From: Iris pallida | Taxonomy: Eukaryota > Streptophyta > Magnoliopsida > Asparagales > Iridaceae | NCBI GenBank assembly: GCA_029216955.1 | Contig: JANAVB010029819.1 | Coordinates: forward strand, 31,626,759-31,690,758 | Direction of reading: 5' to 3' | DNA: 64,000 nucleotides | Part shown: one piece after another, positions 21,043 to 32,900 of the stretch | Position numbering within the stretch: the stretch's first letter is position 1 | How the letters are laid out: every line of letters begins with the position of its first letter | The notes under the pieces: model-generated | Told to the model about the DNA's origin: nothing | The model's database searches: none | Seen by the model: the letters and a program-made list of their open reading frames with translations, nothing else | Position numbers and translations under genes: made by a program

Positions 21043-22018
21043 TTTAGAAGCATGAAAAATATGGGATTCATACGGATTATAAATTGCCACATAGGTACTT
21101 TGGGCCAAACAGGTTCGCATAAAGGAAAGTCGTATGACTGGTTCAATAACGTATGCGGCCCGTCGACAACCAGCTGTAGAAGGAAGATATGCGGCCAAGA
21201 GGAGCAGTTCATCTAATAAAGCTGACAAGTCTTGACAAAACTGACAAAAATGATAGCTCTGACACTTCGACAAAAAGATAAGACGTGAGACGTCGCCCAA
21301 AAGCAAGGTTCGTTTGCCTTCATGCGGCCAGAAGGAGTTACCTAAGCCGTATGAACTTTATACAGTTCAGACATATGCGGCCCCAAAGTCTCCGAACTTT
21401 ATGCGGCCAAGAGTAAGTGTGATCCAAGCCGCATAAGCTTTATGCGGTCGAAATACAGAATCTATGCTGCTTAAATCCTCAAGCTATATCTGGACTAAGA
21501 AAGTCTGCGACCTAAGCCGCATGAGTCTCATGCGGCCCCACATGGCCAAAAACTGAGAGATCTATGTGGCTAAAAAAATAATCCCTGCGATAGGATACGT
21601 GGCAATCTGGCCAAGTCCTAAACTGCCCAGATTTGCTGTAACAAAATCCCAATAAATAGACAGATGGCAGCCAAAGAGCGGGTCTTCGCGTGCCAATCAG
21701 CCACATGGCAATAGGCCATCTATGCGTCTTAACATACATTCAATTATAAATAGCAGGGTGCCACACCCCTGCAAAAGGCTGGCAACCATCAAGAAGGCAA
21801 TTTCTTCAAGATCTAAAGACTGCATCAGATAGTCCACGGAGTAAGGCAGAGTTGATAGCACTTTTCTGAGCCTCCACCGTCACCCCCCAGAATCAAAACT
21901 AAACAATTGTACTTAGATTGTTTCCTAGGATTTCTTTCTAGTCTTTTCTTTGTACAAGCGAGTTTGCAATCAATTTTAGTATTCTGTAATACCTGTCTTT
22001 GATTTTTTATGGCAAACA
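21043..22018 (+). repeat. 3' LTR of element D
   Basis: Starts TTTAGAAGCATG (TG mutated to TT) and ends ATGGCAAACA, 976 bp, homologous to 17737-18710. Many differences are CG-to-CA or CG-to-TG changes, the pattern expected of methylated repeats. TATAAATAG is at 21745-21753. Confidence 0.9.
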
Positions 22019-23330
22019 ATAACGTATGCCAAGGGCCATGATGACAGAAGGCCAGTCTTGGCTTGCATTTGGCTTGATAAGGCCTGTACGAAATTTATGA
22101 GGGTGTAGCAGGGACGTGTCTTCCATAGCAATAGGGAACAGGGCATGTACCAATATGTTAAATAGAGAAGAAAGAGAACCTATAGTATATCAGTTTGTAT
22201 ATAATATATCAGCCTAGGGAAAAAGGCATTAGTAGTTGGGGTTGCAGTACATTCACATGTGACAACAAATACTATGGCAAACTGTAGTGTCCATTGTGGA
22301 ATACATGGATACTATAAAGGTTGGAATATAGGAAAATTCTAATGCCAAAATGTTAACTGTAGGGGTCAAGTGTGCAGAACATGAGGATTCTTGGGAAGTA
22401 TATAGCATAGTATAGTACCTTATGTAGATGGCAAATTTGATATGTGTTAGGCCCTGGGTAACAGATGTTAAATAAGTAGTGGATAGAGTACAATGCCTAG
22501 TAGTATGTTTAAGGAGGAACTAGGTACAGGGAACATTAAGGACATGGTATGTAAGTAGGGAATATATAGATTGCTATCTCTTAGGTTGCACTATTGGAGA
22601 GCAAATCATACAGGTAAGAATAGGCTTATACTAAGTAAGAGGATATAAGGGTATACGGAAAGAGGGTGCCCTAATGTACCAGTGCTAGGATGAAATTAAA
22701 GAGTATCAGACTTAGGGGCTTACATAGTTAAGAGTGGGGAAATCAGACAAGTAGATGTTGAGTTTAGAAGTAGTTGGCTTTGGACTCTGTTTAAAACAGC
22801 AGCAATAACAAGGGAAGGGAACCCCAAATCTTTTTGTGTGTAGGTTTGTGTGACACACATGGGGGTCCAGTTGCTTAAGTGAACCCACTAGATAAAACAC
22901 TCTAGGCATATATGAATGCATAGGTGAGGCATACCCACAGTGTCAATAGGTAAACCTAAAAACCTAAACAACTTAAATAGATATGCTTATTTGTACTCTA
23001 AAATTGTGTATTGATCATATTGAACTATCTAATAGGTTAATTGGACGTGACTCGATGCTCTGAACCGTACAAGCAGCTTAGGACCACAGGCAAGTATACC
23101 TTGCCTTTCTTTACAGCTTTATTTATATGCATGCCTTTCATTATCCAGTCTCTTTCATTTATCGCTAACATGTGATTTATCATAGTAGTTTACTCCATTA
23201 ATACATAGCCCTTGTTCACAGTTAGCCTTGTGGTTTATTAGTCGTGTTCACACTTGTGCTTAATTGAGTCGTATCATAGAACGAATGTGCCATAGTTGAA
23301 CTACTATTTTCTATTTGTCGTTTTTTTCAA

Positions 23331-23488
23331 CCTGCGAGTCCACACTGTGGGCGAGGGTTGACAGTTTGTACCTGCGAGTCCTTACTAGGTGCGAGGGTGA
23401 TTGCTTTGAACTAACCTGTGAGTCCACACTAGGGTCGAGGGTTAGTGATTAGTTTTAAACCTGTGAGTCCATATTAGGGGCGAGCGTT
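23331..23488 (+). repeat. Four-unit tandem repeat in C 3' LTR
   Basis: Counterpart of 13071-13228, with the same TGCGAGTCC...AGGG.CGAGGGT core in four copies. It is more mutated (CTTACTAGGTGCGAGG, CTGTGAGTCCACACTAGGGT), as expected if the two LTRs evolved independently since insertion. Confidence 0.8.
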
Positions 23489-24037
23489 TGGTTATCCGTT
23501 TATCTCGTGTTCGCTTGTTTTCTTTCAGCAGTTCATTTATGCGTAGTTGTTCATATTCGTGTATCAATATTGCTTAGTCTTTCTCCTGTTTATATCGTAG
23601 ATTTTTTTCATACATGATAAACTGTTAGAAAGGCTTGTATATTATTATCTTGCTAGTCCTCTGAGGACCTGATGACCTCTTCAGGTTTAGCCGAGTATTG
23701 AGTCAGGTGCACACGAGCAGGTTTGAGCCAGCATTGGACTATGGTACCACTGCAGCTGAGGGTATCCTGACGATTAGCAGTTTGGACTCAGTTAGTGTCC
23801 ATCGGACGTAACTAGAAATCTCGATGAACTTGATACTTCATTTTATATTATCATTCTTTATTCAGTCTCATTTGAGTTAGTTGTATTTCTGATTTCTATA
23901 GATGGGATATCGATTGCCCCGAATATTCTAGATTCTTATGACTTGTGTATACTAGACAGCGTTCTACTGCCGACAATGCGGCGTAGGCTGGACTTGGACA
24001 AAGACTCATATCCGAAAAGCGGGTGCGGGTGGTGACA

Positions 24038-24900
24038 TCAGGAAACTGACCAAGAATTGGAACCCGAAGGCTACAATAATCATTGAGGAAATGATCTCAC
24101 CATAATGTCACTAGAGACATTGATGGGTAAACTCATGACTCATGAGCTTGATCTACAAGATTTTGAAGAAAACCCCAAAAGAAAAATCTATCACCTTCAA
24201 AGTACAAATTAAAATATTCTCGAATGAAGATACTGACGATGAAGAGTCATATGGGGATAAACAAGCCCTACTGGTTAAAAACTTTAGGAAGTTCTCAAGA
24301 TTTGAGAAATCAAACTGAAAAAAGAAAGATGTCCAAGAAAGCAATGAAGAAGAAACTATATGCTACGGATGAAAAACGACCGGGCATATTAAGAATGACT
24401 GTCCAATAGCGAAGAAAAGCAGTCGATATGACCGATCATGTAAGGAGTCAACAACTGGTCAAAAGTATGCAAATACCAATTTCAGGCATGAAAGCGAGGC
24501 CAGTTAATCAGAAGAGGAAGAAAGACACAACAGTTCAGCAAATATCTTCTTAATGGCATTTGATCATGTATCAATGATAATTTTACTTTTGATAAACTCT
24601 CCGTGCTTTTAGCAACTTACTTGACGAACACGAAAGTGTGTTAGACAAGTATAAGCAATCTTGAAAAGAAATAAAAGTATACACAACCGAAGTAGCTAGA
24701 TTGTCTAGTTTATTGTAAGAAATAAAGGAGACATTTACCATGAGTAACACAGAAAAATTAACTAGTATTAAGCTAAGTCTTCATGAAGCTCAATGCACAG
24801 TTGATAAGATAGAAAAGGACTATGCGAAAGTACGTCTTCTATAAGATTTCAAGAAGAGATTAAGAATCGACTCTGAACAAAGGCTGAAAGACATGATTGA
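24038..24900 (+). pseudogene. gag: Gag remnant of element E
   Basis: Degenerate coding sequence in mixed frames. A zinc-knuckle relic at about 24360-24405 reads C-Y-G-stop-K-T-T-G-H-I-K-N-D-C-P, so the second cysteine of the CX2CX4HX4C knuckle has become TGA. Acidic EEEE-type text and stops follow. The N-terminal part was separated by element C. Confidence 0.7.
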
Positions 24901-25690
24901 GAAACATGTAGTAGCTTGTTCAATATCTAAAAAGTTAGAGATAAAATTGGACAAACAGTCTGTTCCTGTTACACAGCCTAAGATCTGTCCTACTACACAG
25001 CATACACCAAATATGACACAATCAAAGAATGCATGCAAGAAACATGTTACACACAATCATGCTTTCACTTACAAGTATTCACGCAAGATACAAAAGACTC
25101 ATGTCTGTACTAAATCAAAGGGCACTCACTTTAGAATTATCTATACGTACTGTGGTCAACATGGACAAATATTGCATTATTGTAGAATTAGAAAGTTAGT
25201 AGACATGCATAAATACACATAGATACCCAAAACTAACAATGCTGGACCCTCAAAGAAATGGGTACCAAAGGTCACATCTACTCGTCTTATAGGTAGACCA
25301 ACCATCTCATGCTAGAAGCAAATGGATTCTCGATAGCGGATGTTCGCGACACATGATAGGTGATGCATATTTATTTGTAATGCTATCGATGAAAAGAGAA
25401 GGATATGTCACCGTAGGAAATAATTTGAGAGGTAATGTTATAGGAAATGGTATTGTTGGTACATCCTCCTATCAAGAAATAAAAGTCGTTTATCTCGTAA
25501 CTGAATTAAAACCCAACCTGTTAAGCATTAGTCATCTTGCTGACAATAGTTATGGTATTAATTTTGTTAAAGACAAATATTCTATATATGATATGTCAAC
25601 TGGTAATCTTGTCTATAAAGGAATCAGGGAGGATAATATTCATGTTCTTTTAGAAAGAACTAATAATGCATATAAGTGCCTAATACGTCA
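24900..25690 (+). pseudogene. pol: Protease region of element E
   Basis: About 24893-25222 is a short open frame rich in Lys, Thr and His that includes a relic finger (CGQHGQILHYC). From about 25322 the copia aspartic protease follows: KWILDSGCSRHMIGD (catalytic DSG), GYVTVGNNLRGNVIGNG, YLVTELKPNLLSISHLAD. This order is typical of SIRE-type elements. The frame is interrupted at 25690 by the LINE insertion, then resumes in the pre-integrase region. Confidence 0.85.
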
Positions 25691-26234
25691 GGAACTGCAG
25701 AGCATATTCTGTATTCTGGAGAACTAGCTGTACAGGTGTGGACCACCCTCTCCTGCAGAGAATATAAGAACCAACAGACAGAGATTGCAAAGCACATTCA
25801 ATATTCTGGAGAACTGGCTGTACAGGTATAGACCACCCTCTCCAGCAGATGTAAATAGGATCAGACTATTGGGGGCTTCAACGATCTTCTAGCCACCTGG
25901 GGGAATGCCTCGTATGGCCACCAGATCATTGCAGCCGCTATCATATGTGTCACATGGAAGAACCACAACAAATTCAGATACGAGGGCCATTTATACAACT
26001 TCAACCAACTGCTCAGAGAAGTTCTCAGACAGATCCACAAAGTCAGACGTACCTGCCAGCATGTCAGGGAGGAGTTCTGGCACTCCTTGTTCAACTGACA
26101 GTTTTGGGGTTATGCACAAGATTTTGCCCTATACTTCTTTTATTTTGTTTGCCTTTTGATTTTGCGTTTACTTGTATAGTCTTCGGCATTTTGTGCCTTA
26201 TACATGAATGAAACGGGGGGTTGGTCCCCCAAAA
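25691..26234 (+). mobile_element. 5'-truncated LINE insertion in element E
   Basis: 544 bp on the plus strand, ending in a short A run (26231-26236). It is flanked by near-identical duplicates: AAGTGCCTAATACGTCA (25674-25690) and AAGTGCCTAGTAGTCA (26235-26250). Within it, AAAICVTWKNHNKFRYEGH resembles the C-terminal end of plant L1 ORF2, followed by a 3' untranslated stretch. The first 170 bases hold a 92-bp direct duplication (TTCTGGAGAACT...CCACCCTCTCC at about 25709 and 25800). Truncation, A run and a long variable duplication are hallmarks of target-primed reverse transcription. Confidence 0.8.
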
Positions 26235-26250
26235 AAGTGCCTAGTAGTCA

Positions 26251-27183
26251 ACCAAGATGAAATTTAGCTATGATATATGAGACTAGGACATGCAAACATG
26301 GATACTATTTCAAGACTATCAATGAAGAAATTGGTGAAAGGAATATTAGAAATATCATTCAAGAGAGATATGGTATATATGTGCTGATTGTGAAAGATAT
26401 AAAGCAACTGGATCCATATTTAAATCCATCAACATTGTAAGTACTTTTACACCTTTGCGTTGATATATATGGATTTGTTTGGACCTAGCAGAGTCGACGG
26501 CCTTGGTGGTAAGCTCTATGGTTTTGTAGTTGTTGATGATTTCTCTAGATATACATGGGTTTTCTTTTTATCAAACAAAGTTAATATACTTTTTGAATTT
26601 GAATTTTTTTACAAAAAGGTTCAAAACGAAAAAGATTTTATGATTACTCATTTCTGAAGTAATCATGGAGGCGAATTCGTAAATCCTAATTTCAAAAAGT
26701 TTTGTGATACAAATGGTTTTTCTCAAGAATTCTTTTGTCCAAGAACTTTCCAATAGAATGGTGTTGTGGAACGAAAAAATAGAACTCTATGTGATATGAC
26801 GAGAGTCTTACTAAATCAGCATAATCTTCCGAAATAATTTTGGACTGGAGCTGTAAGTACAGCTTGTCATGTTTTGAATATTGTATTGATTCGTCCTATA
26901 TCAAAAAAGACTCTTTATGAATTGTTTAATCGTATCGCTAATATTTCTTATTTCAAATTTTTTGGATGTCGTTGTTTTATCCTGAACACCAAGGATAACT
27001 TATATAAGTTTGACCCTAAGGCAGACGAAGGAATATTCCTTGATTATGCTTCCAAGAGTAAGGGATATAGAGTTTTCAATAAAAGATCTAGGATTGTTGA
27101 AGAATCAATTAAGGTTTCATTTGATGAGCTCAACAGTCATGTAGCAAGTGACAACGATGATGAAGACAAAGAAAATACCTAAA
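26251..27183 (+). pseudogene. pol: Integrase of element E
   Basis: Copia integrase, which inserts element cDNA into chromosomes. The pre-integrase finger is at about 26280-26400 (LGHANMDTISRLSMKKLVKG ... CADCERYK). The catalytic core runs from about 26460: IYMDLFGPSRV, GKLYGFVVVDDFSRYTWVFF. Then SNHGGEFVNPNFKKFC near 26660, with the usual SDHGGEF changed to SN, so the second catalytic Asp is lost. NGVVERKNRTL supplies the Glu. The C-terminal FKFFGCRCFILNTKDNL and FDPKADEGIFLDYASKSKGYRVFN follow. Stops and frameshifts are scattered. Confidence 0.85.
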
Positions 27184-27379
27184 ACAACTAAAGATGTTGT
27201 TGCTGATAAAGACTATCTGGAGAGTCTACCAAAGAAGATAAAATTCAAGCTAGACCATCCAGAGTCTCTCGTTAAGGTGATGTATCAAAAGGAGTAGGTA
27301 CACGTTCTGCAAATAGAGATATAACTGCTAGCATTCATCTCAAATAGAACCTAAATCAGTAGCAGATGCATTTTTAGAT

Positions 27380-28870
27380 GAATTTTGGATTTGTGCCATG
27401 GAAGAGGAACTAAACAAATTCAAGAAAAATTAAGTTTGAGAAGTTGTTCCTAAACCTATTGATCAATCTATAATTGGTACCAAATGGGTTCCGAAATAAA
27501 CTTAGTGAGGATGGACAAGTTCTATACAACAAAGCTCGTCTAGTGGCTCAAGGTTATAATCAAGAAAAGTAATTGATTATGGCTAGACTTATGTTCCTAT
27601 TGCTAGACTAGAATCCATTCATATGCTTTGTGAATTTGCATGTTTTTATGATTTAAAACTTTTCAAATGGACGTAAAAAGTGCATTTTAAAGTGGTTTTG
27701 TAAAATAAGAAGTTTTGTAAAATAACCCCCAGGTTTCAAAGATTTTGAATTTCTTGATCACGTTTACAAGTTACTCAAGGCATTCAATGTACTCAAACAA
27801 GCTCCTCGAGCTTGGCAAGATCGCCTACGTTCCTTTCTACTTTAAAATGGTTTTACAAAAGGAAGAGATGATAAAACTCTGTTTATCAAGTCTTCAAATG
27901 ATGATATTTTATTAGTGCAAATTTATGTGGATGATATTATATTCGGTTCTACTAATGAACATCTATATCAAGAATCTGCTAAGTGTTTACGGAGTGATTT
28001 TTAGATGAGTATGATGGAAGAGCTAAACTACTTCCTTCGACTACAAATCAAACAAAACACTCAGGAAACCTTTATCAATTAAGCTAAGTACACAAAGGAC
28101 TTACTAAAAAAGTTTGACTTCGACAAAGCAAAGCCTATCGGGACTCTAATGGCTACATCAACCAAAATTGAGCTTGATAAAAGTGGCAAACCAATTGACT
28201 AGCGTAAGTATCAAGGTATGATTGGTAGTTTATTATATTTAACTACTAGTTGACCTGATATTATATTTTACGTTTACATGTATGCAAGATATCAAGCTAA
28301 CCCTAAGGAATCATACTTATGTGCAGTTAAGTGTATCTTTCGATACCTTAAGGGTACTTCTACTATCGGCTTATTTTATCCCAAAACTGCATCATTTGGC
28401 CTGATTTGGTATTCTGATATTGATTTTGCTGGATGCAAAGTAGACAATAAAAGTACCAGTAATACGTGTCATTTCCTTGATAAAGCTCTAGTCTTTTGTT
28501 CAATAAGAAATAAAATTATGTTGCATTATCAATGACTTAAGCCGAGCACAGCGCTGCAGGTCGTTGTGCATAAATTTTGTGGATGAAACAAACTTTAGAA
28601 GACTACAATCTGCACTACACAAAGATTCCTATTTATTATGACATACTAGCACAATAAATCTGACTAAAAGCCCTGTATGTCACTCAAGTACTAAACACAT
28701 TGAGATATGTCATCACTTGCTACTTGATCACCAACAACACTGGGATATCTGTTTAGCATATATTGACACAGATTATTAGTTGGCAGATATTTTCACAAAC
28801 CACTGGCTGAAGACAGATACAACTTTATTTGTTGCGAGTTAGGTATCCTTGAATTTTTTAAAACATAATG
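27380..28870 (+). pseudogene. pol: Reverse transcriptase and RNase H of element E
   Basis: Fragments in three frames. The reverse-transcriptase start is near 27395 (AMEEELNKFKKN, SIIGTKWVPK), with VPIARLESI near 27595. The catalytic YVDDIIFGSTNEH is at about 27925-27965 and the Q-F-MSMMEELNYFL relic is near 28000. RNase H is at about 28278-28535: YARYQANPKESYLCAVKCIF, RYLKGTSTIGLFYP, YSDIDFAGCKVDNKSTS. A terminal CELGILEF lies near 28840. More than ten stops or shifts; non-functional. Confidence 0.85.
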
Positions 28871-29400
28871 TTTTATGTTTAGAAAAATTCTTAGACTATA
28901 TTCAAATGATTATGTAAGTCAGAATTATTTTGGCCGAAAGGGCCCTTCTGTCATATAGGTGTAAATAGCCTGAAGCGACACGGTATAATAGTCCTCGAAC
29001 TACCGCTAGTTGGGATCCGACCCCTACAACTAACCAGAGTAATAAAAATTTATATAACAATGGGTATTAGTTCTCATGCTAAGTTCTTTTCAGAAATCAA
29101 AAGATGTTTTCAAAAAATACAAGTATGTCGAACTCGGACCGAACTCGGGTTGCGTTCGGGCCGAGTTCAGTTACCCCTCTAACAGAACTGACTTGACTAT
29201 TGTTGCCCCACTTCTATTTAAATATCCCCAAACTTTATCTCCTTCCCCATTTATAGCACAACCACCAACCCGAAAATACTAAACCCCTAACCCTAATTTT
29301 CATCCTATTCTTTCGTGATAGCCCCTGAAACTTGAACTAAGGATTTTTGGTACGTTCTCTTTCATCCTACGCCATTATTTTTGGGTAATTTCTACTCTTG
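28871..29400 (+). other. Spacer between pol and the 3' ORF of element E
   Basis: A non-coding stretch without a recognisable gene, except a short frame around 29076-29282 (Pro/Ser-rich). It matches the spacer that SIRE-type elements have between pol and the extra 3' ORF. A TTTATAT at about 29049 is not convincing as a promoter. Confidence 0.4.
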
Positions 29401-29417
29401 CCTTGTCAATTTTTCCT

Positions 29418-29990
29418 ATGGCTCCTAGATATTCAAAGAAAAAGAAAAGATGAGATGGTGCTTCAACATCAAGCACATCATAAACTTCACTCAAAAGTAT
29501 ATTTAGCCCTCCACTATCAGATGAGGATGATTTCGATGCTACACTTTATGTAGACTAAGAAACCTTAATCGTTTGGTATTATGACTTTCATAAACGTCCC
29601 ATATGTTCGGGCAACTCTATCATTTTTAATATTTTCCTGGAATATTGTTTAACATTCCAAAACATCAACCTACGCAAATTTTTGGATATCTCAAATCCGA
29701 TATACAGCAACGCCGTTAGGACATTTTATTGTAATTTACAATATTCCTACGGTATGATGTATTACTCAGTCTGTCGTACTGAAACAGAATTTGATGATGA
29801 TGGCTTTAGCGAGTGGCTTCAGGTTCGTAATACTGGAGATGCTCTAGTTGACATGACAAAAGTCCAATTTGGTATCGACCTAGACTTAGAATCTTTCAAG
29901 AACTCGATGTGTACTCTTAACCCCAGACCCGTACGATGGCTCATGTTACGGTACTTGAGCCAGCATTTCTGTTAACTCCATCGCATCATT
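29418..29990 (+). pseudogene. Envelope-like / putative plant transposon ORF of element E, N-part
   Basis: SIRE-lineage copia elements carry an extra ORF after pol, often called envelope-like; its role is unproven. A start near 29418 reads MAPRYSKKKKR and meets a TGA shortly after. A clean stretch at 29682-29975 reads ISNPIYSNAVRTFYCNLQYS, followed by EFDDDGFSEWLQV. The (Y/N)xxxVRxFYxNL pattern resembles the putative plant transposon protein family (PF20167). The CACTA element at 29991 splits the frame and homologous text resumes at 33538. I see no signal peptide or clear membrane segment. Confidence 0.55.
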
Positions 29991-32900
29991 CACTACAAGA
30001 AAAATGATGTTTCTTAACGGTTTATTTCTTGACGATCATAAAAAACCGTCAAGAAAATAGGTTATCTTGAGGGTTTTAGCCTTACGTCAAGAAAGGACAC
30101 TTTTTATATTAATTTATCAATTTTATAGCACAATAGTTGACAGTTTTGAACGATCCGTCAAGAAACATCATTTTATTTATTGACGGTTTGGTGATAAACT
30201 TCAACTAATGTATGTGCCAAAATTTTGGTAGGATTTTTTTAGTTGCCATTTTAGTAATTTTTTCAAATCGTTTATAATTGTTGACGGTTGTGGTTCTTTT
30301 TAATTGAGGAACCCAACGAACTTTCTCTCGATCTCAAAACCTTCTTTCAAAAAATCATCTTCGTCTTCTTCTTTTAACCTACCCCTGAGAAAGAAAACTC
30401 AAAAAAAAGAGAAGAAAAGAAGTAGAAGAAAAGAAGAAGAAGAAGAAGAAGAAAAAAAAGAATAAGAAACCCTGAATCCCATTCCCCCTCCTAAAACTCT
30501 AAGCAAGCCATGTGTGATGTAGCCACCACTACCACCACCACCGCCACCTCCTCCTCCCTCTCCTTTGTCTCCTCTCGATCGCCACCACCGCCACTCCGTC
30601 CCTACCAAAGCTGAAGAACATCTGCTACCGCCACCGCAGTTGTGCACTAAAAGAGGCCCGATCGGCCCTGACCACTCCACGCGGTCCCTCCCCTTCTCCT
30701 TCTTCGACCACATTGCCTCCAACTCCCCTCTCCCTCTCCCTCCATCTCACAGATCCCTCCCTAACCTCCTCCCTTTCCCCGCCTCCCGGACCCATCTTCC
30801 TATCACCCTGTCAACGAGTTCGACTTCCTCCTCGAGTCCATCGGCCTCTCCCCTACCCCCTTCCCCGGCCATTTCCTCTTCGACCACCCATTCTTCTTTG
30901 ATTTCGATCTTATTCTGTATTCAAAATTATTCGATGTTCCAATTCTCGTCGTTCACAAGTGCGATGTAGAGAGGATCAAGGTACAGTACGACAAGCTGAC
31001 CATGGCTCAGGTACAAACTTGAATACCCTTTCGCTCTTTACTCAACACAGTAGGAATGGTCTTTGTTGAAATGTCTTAGTCGTGATATGTGCAATAAGAA
31101 GAAACGTAGCAACATAAATTATTTAGGAATGAGATGGAACGTAGGCAAGATTTCTTCAGGAGGCTCGCAAGGCCTCTGATTACATCGAGACCTTTCCGTA
31201 ATAGTAATTATACACGAATTATTTGACGTCTCTTCAAATTTAAATCAATAATAGCGTGGAGAACTCTTGAGATGGCACACAGGATAGTTCATATTTGAAT
31301 CGAGTATAGATTTATAACCATAGTATCCTCAATTAGATCCTACTATACATAAGTAGGATTGCTCATTCTACTACTAAGGGTTTGTCAGGAAAGGTTATAT
31401 ATTTCCTTCTTTTCTCTATGAATTTTCATGATGTTCAAAATGATTAGTAATTAACGTAACTTGTTCCAATCATTAGGACCTGGAGGTACTGCGAGAAATT
31501 GCTGGATGTGGTATTGATCTTTGCTCACTAATCAAGTATTTGACTAGATAAGACTGCATAAATGCTTATATCTTTAGTTATTTGTCCAATTGATTTTAGT
31601 TGTCATTGATAAGATATACTATCTAATAATTCCAATGGTACTCAAAGTTGGAAAAATTCATTCATGTTGCAAGAAGATGTCAGTTGAAACTCAGCCTCTG
31701 TTATTTGAGATACAATCATACAACCTTCCTTACACATACGAATTTCAGAAGGGGTTACTTATTTTGGAGCACTATCAAAGTTAAATTATTAGATAATATA
31801 TCATGTTGGAACCATTAAATGTAATATAAAGAACCTTTAAGGTAGAACTTGATCTAATGTCATGCAAGTGTATTTTAGTTATTGCTATTAGAGTACTCGC
31901 TTAGTAATATTAACAGGTACTCAATCTTCTTTAACTTAAAGCTTCCAAATATTGTGGATTTTCATCAGGAGTTTTTTTTGTGTAGATCACTTGTCTTATA
32001 TGTTAAACTATAGTTGTTGTGGAGCCAATTCTATCAGGGAAAGACCAATATTCTACTATACCCTTTAAAATAAGTATGAGTCTATCAGATTATCTATATT
32101 TGGAGGGTTTTCTTATTGTTTTTAAGAAACATAAACATGACTTATTGAAGGCGTAGCTACTTTCAAAAATGCAAATAATAGCGTAAGGTACTTGAAAATG
32201 TTACTAGCTACTCTCTGAGCCTTTCCTTTTATTTTGGCATTGCTAGGAAATCGTTAATAAAATAACTTTAACGTGTTAACTTTTGTAGTATTTTCTGTAC
32301 TTGGATTGCAGTTTATTGTGTTCGTGTAGGTTGGATCATTTCAACATCAGCCACTTAGTTATTCTTCTTTGTTTTGTTAAATATGGTAAGTTTCTTTGAA
32401 CATGACTTGGTTCTGCTATTGATTCTGCAGCATAATTATCATTGGTTGGATTCTGGTCGCTCATATTATTATGGCTGGTACAAGGGATGCGTTGTTTTGA
32501 GGACACTTGAATATGGATGAAGAATATGAGGAAATATTGAGCTACGACTCTGAGGATTTAGGTTTTAACTTTACTAGGTGCTTTGGATCTCTTGCAGGAC
32601 AATTAGTTAAAAAAAGTAAATTATGGTCAGCCAGCGGGGAAGATTACTCTGTTGAACCTGCAGAGAGCAAGAGGCCCTTTGTGTTCTTCTTGATTTGGTG
32701 CTCTCATGGTCCGATCTTCTCTTCTTTTTCTTAATCACATTTGTCATTATGTTAATCTAGTCATATCTTTGATAAATTTATTGCCAGATCTGTTGTCTTG
32801 CATTTTTGGTTATCCCAAAATTCAGAGACTTAGTGGTGCTCGCGTACATAGTTTATGGAAACAGGGACAACTAAGATCATTTTGCATGAAATTATAGGTA

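Larger units (their letters stand above)
17737..22018 (+). mobile_element. Element D: complete non-autonomous Tat-like element with antisense ORF
   Basis: Plus strand, 4282 bp, both LTRs present (974 and 976 bp). Flanks are GTAAC (17732-17736) and ATAAC (22019-22023), a 4/5 match to a 5-bp duplication. The uninterrupted site survives in the C 5' LTR (CTTGTAACGTATGCC, about 11752-11766). The internal region has a Gag remnant, then an antisense plant-mobile-domain pseudogene, an 18-bp repeat and a purine tract, with no pol. LTR ends, primer-binding site and Gag start match A and B, so D belongs to the same family. Roughly 10% difference over the first 60 LTR bases suggests an older insertion. 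Confidence 0.9.
10694..24037 (+). mobile_element. Element C: Tekay/Del-like gypsy element with gag only
   Basis: Plus strand. It has a 5' LTR (first about 1.1 kb lost to the left of B), primer-binding site 13834-13849, gag, purine tract 15532-15544 and a 3' LTR from 15545 to 24037 interrupted by element D. Between the LTRs there is only about 1.7 kb: a Gag gene and a short tail that runs straight into the purine tract, with no protease, reverse transcriptase or integrase. This fits a non-autonomous gag-only element (TR-GAG type) or a deletion derivative. Without D the LTR is about 4.2 kb. C interrupts the gag of copia element E at 24037/24038; the expected duplicate is TCAGG (24038-24042). 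Confidence 0.8.
15545..24037 (+). repeat. 3' LTR of element C, interrupted by element D
   Basis: Begins TGTAAACCCC, ends GGTGGTGACA, and is interrupted at 17737-22018 by D. Removing D gives about 4.2 kb, similar to the 4.1-kb LTR of F. A TATA-like TATATAAG is near 15942, and TCAATAAGGTAATG near 16160 resembles an exon-donor boundary. The four-unit repeat recurs at 23331-23488. It is non-coding. Confidence 0.85.

Noticed and set aside
30565..30969. 134-codon Pro/Ser-rich frame as an intact gene
   Set aside because: Composition-driven frame inside the CACTA element; the better homology-like text lies in another frame and is broken.
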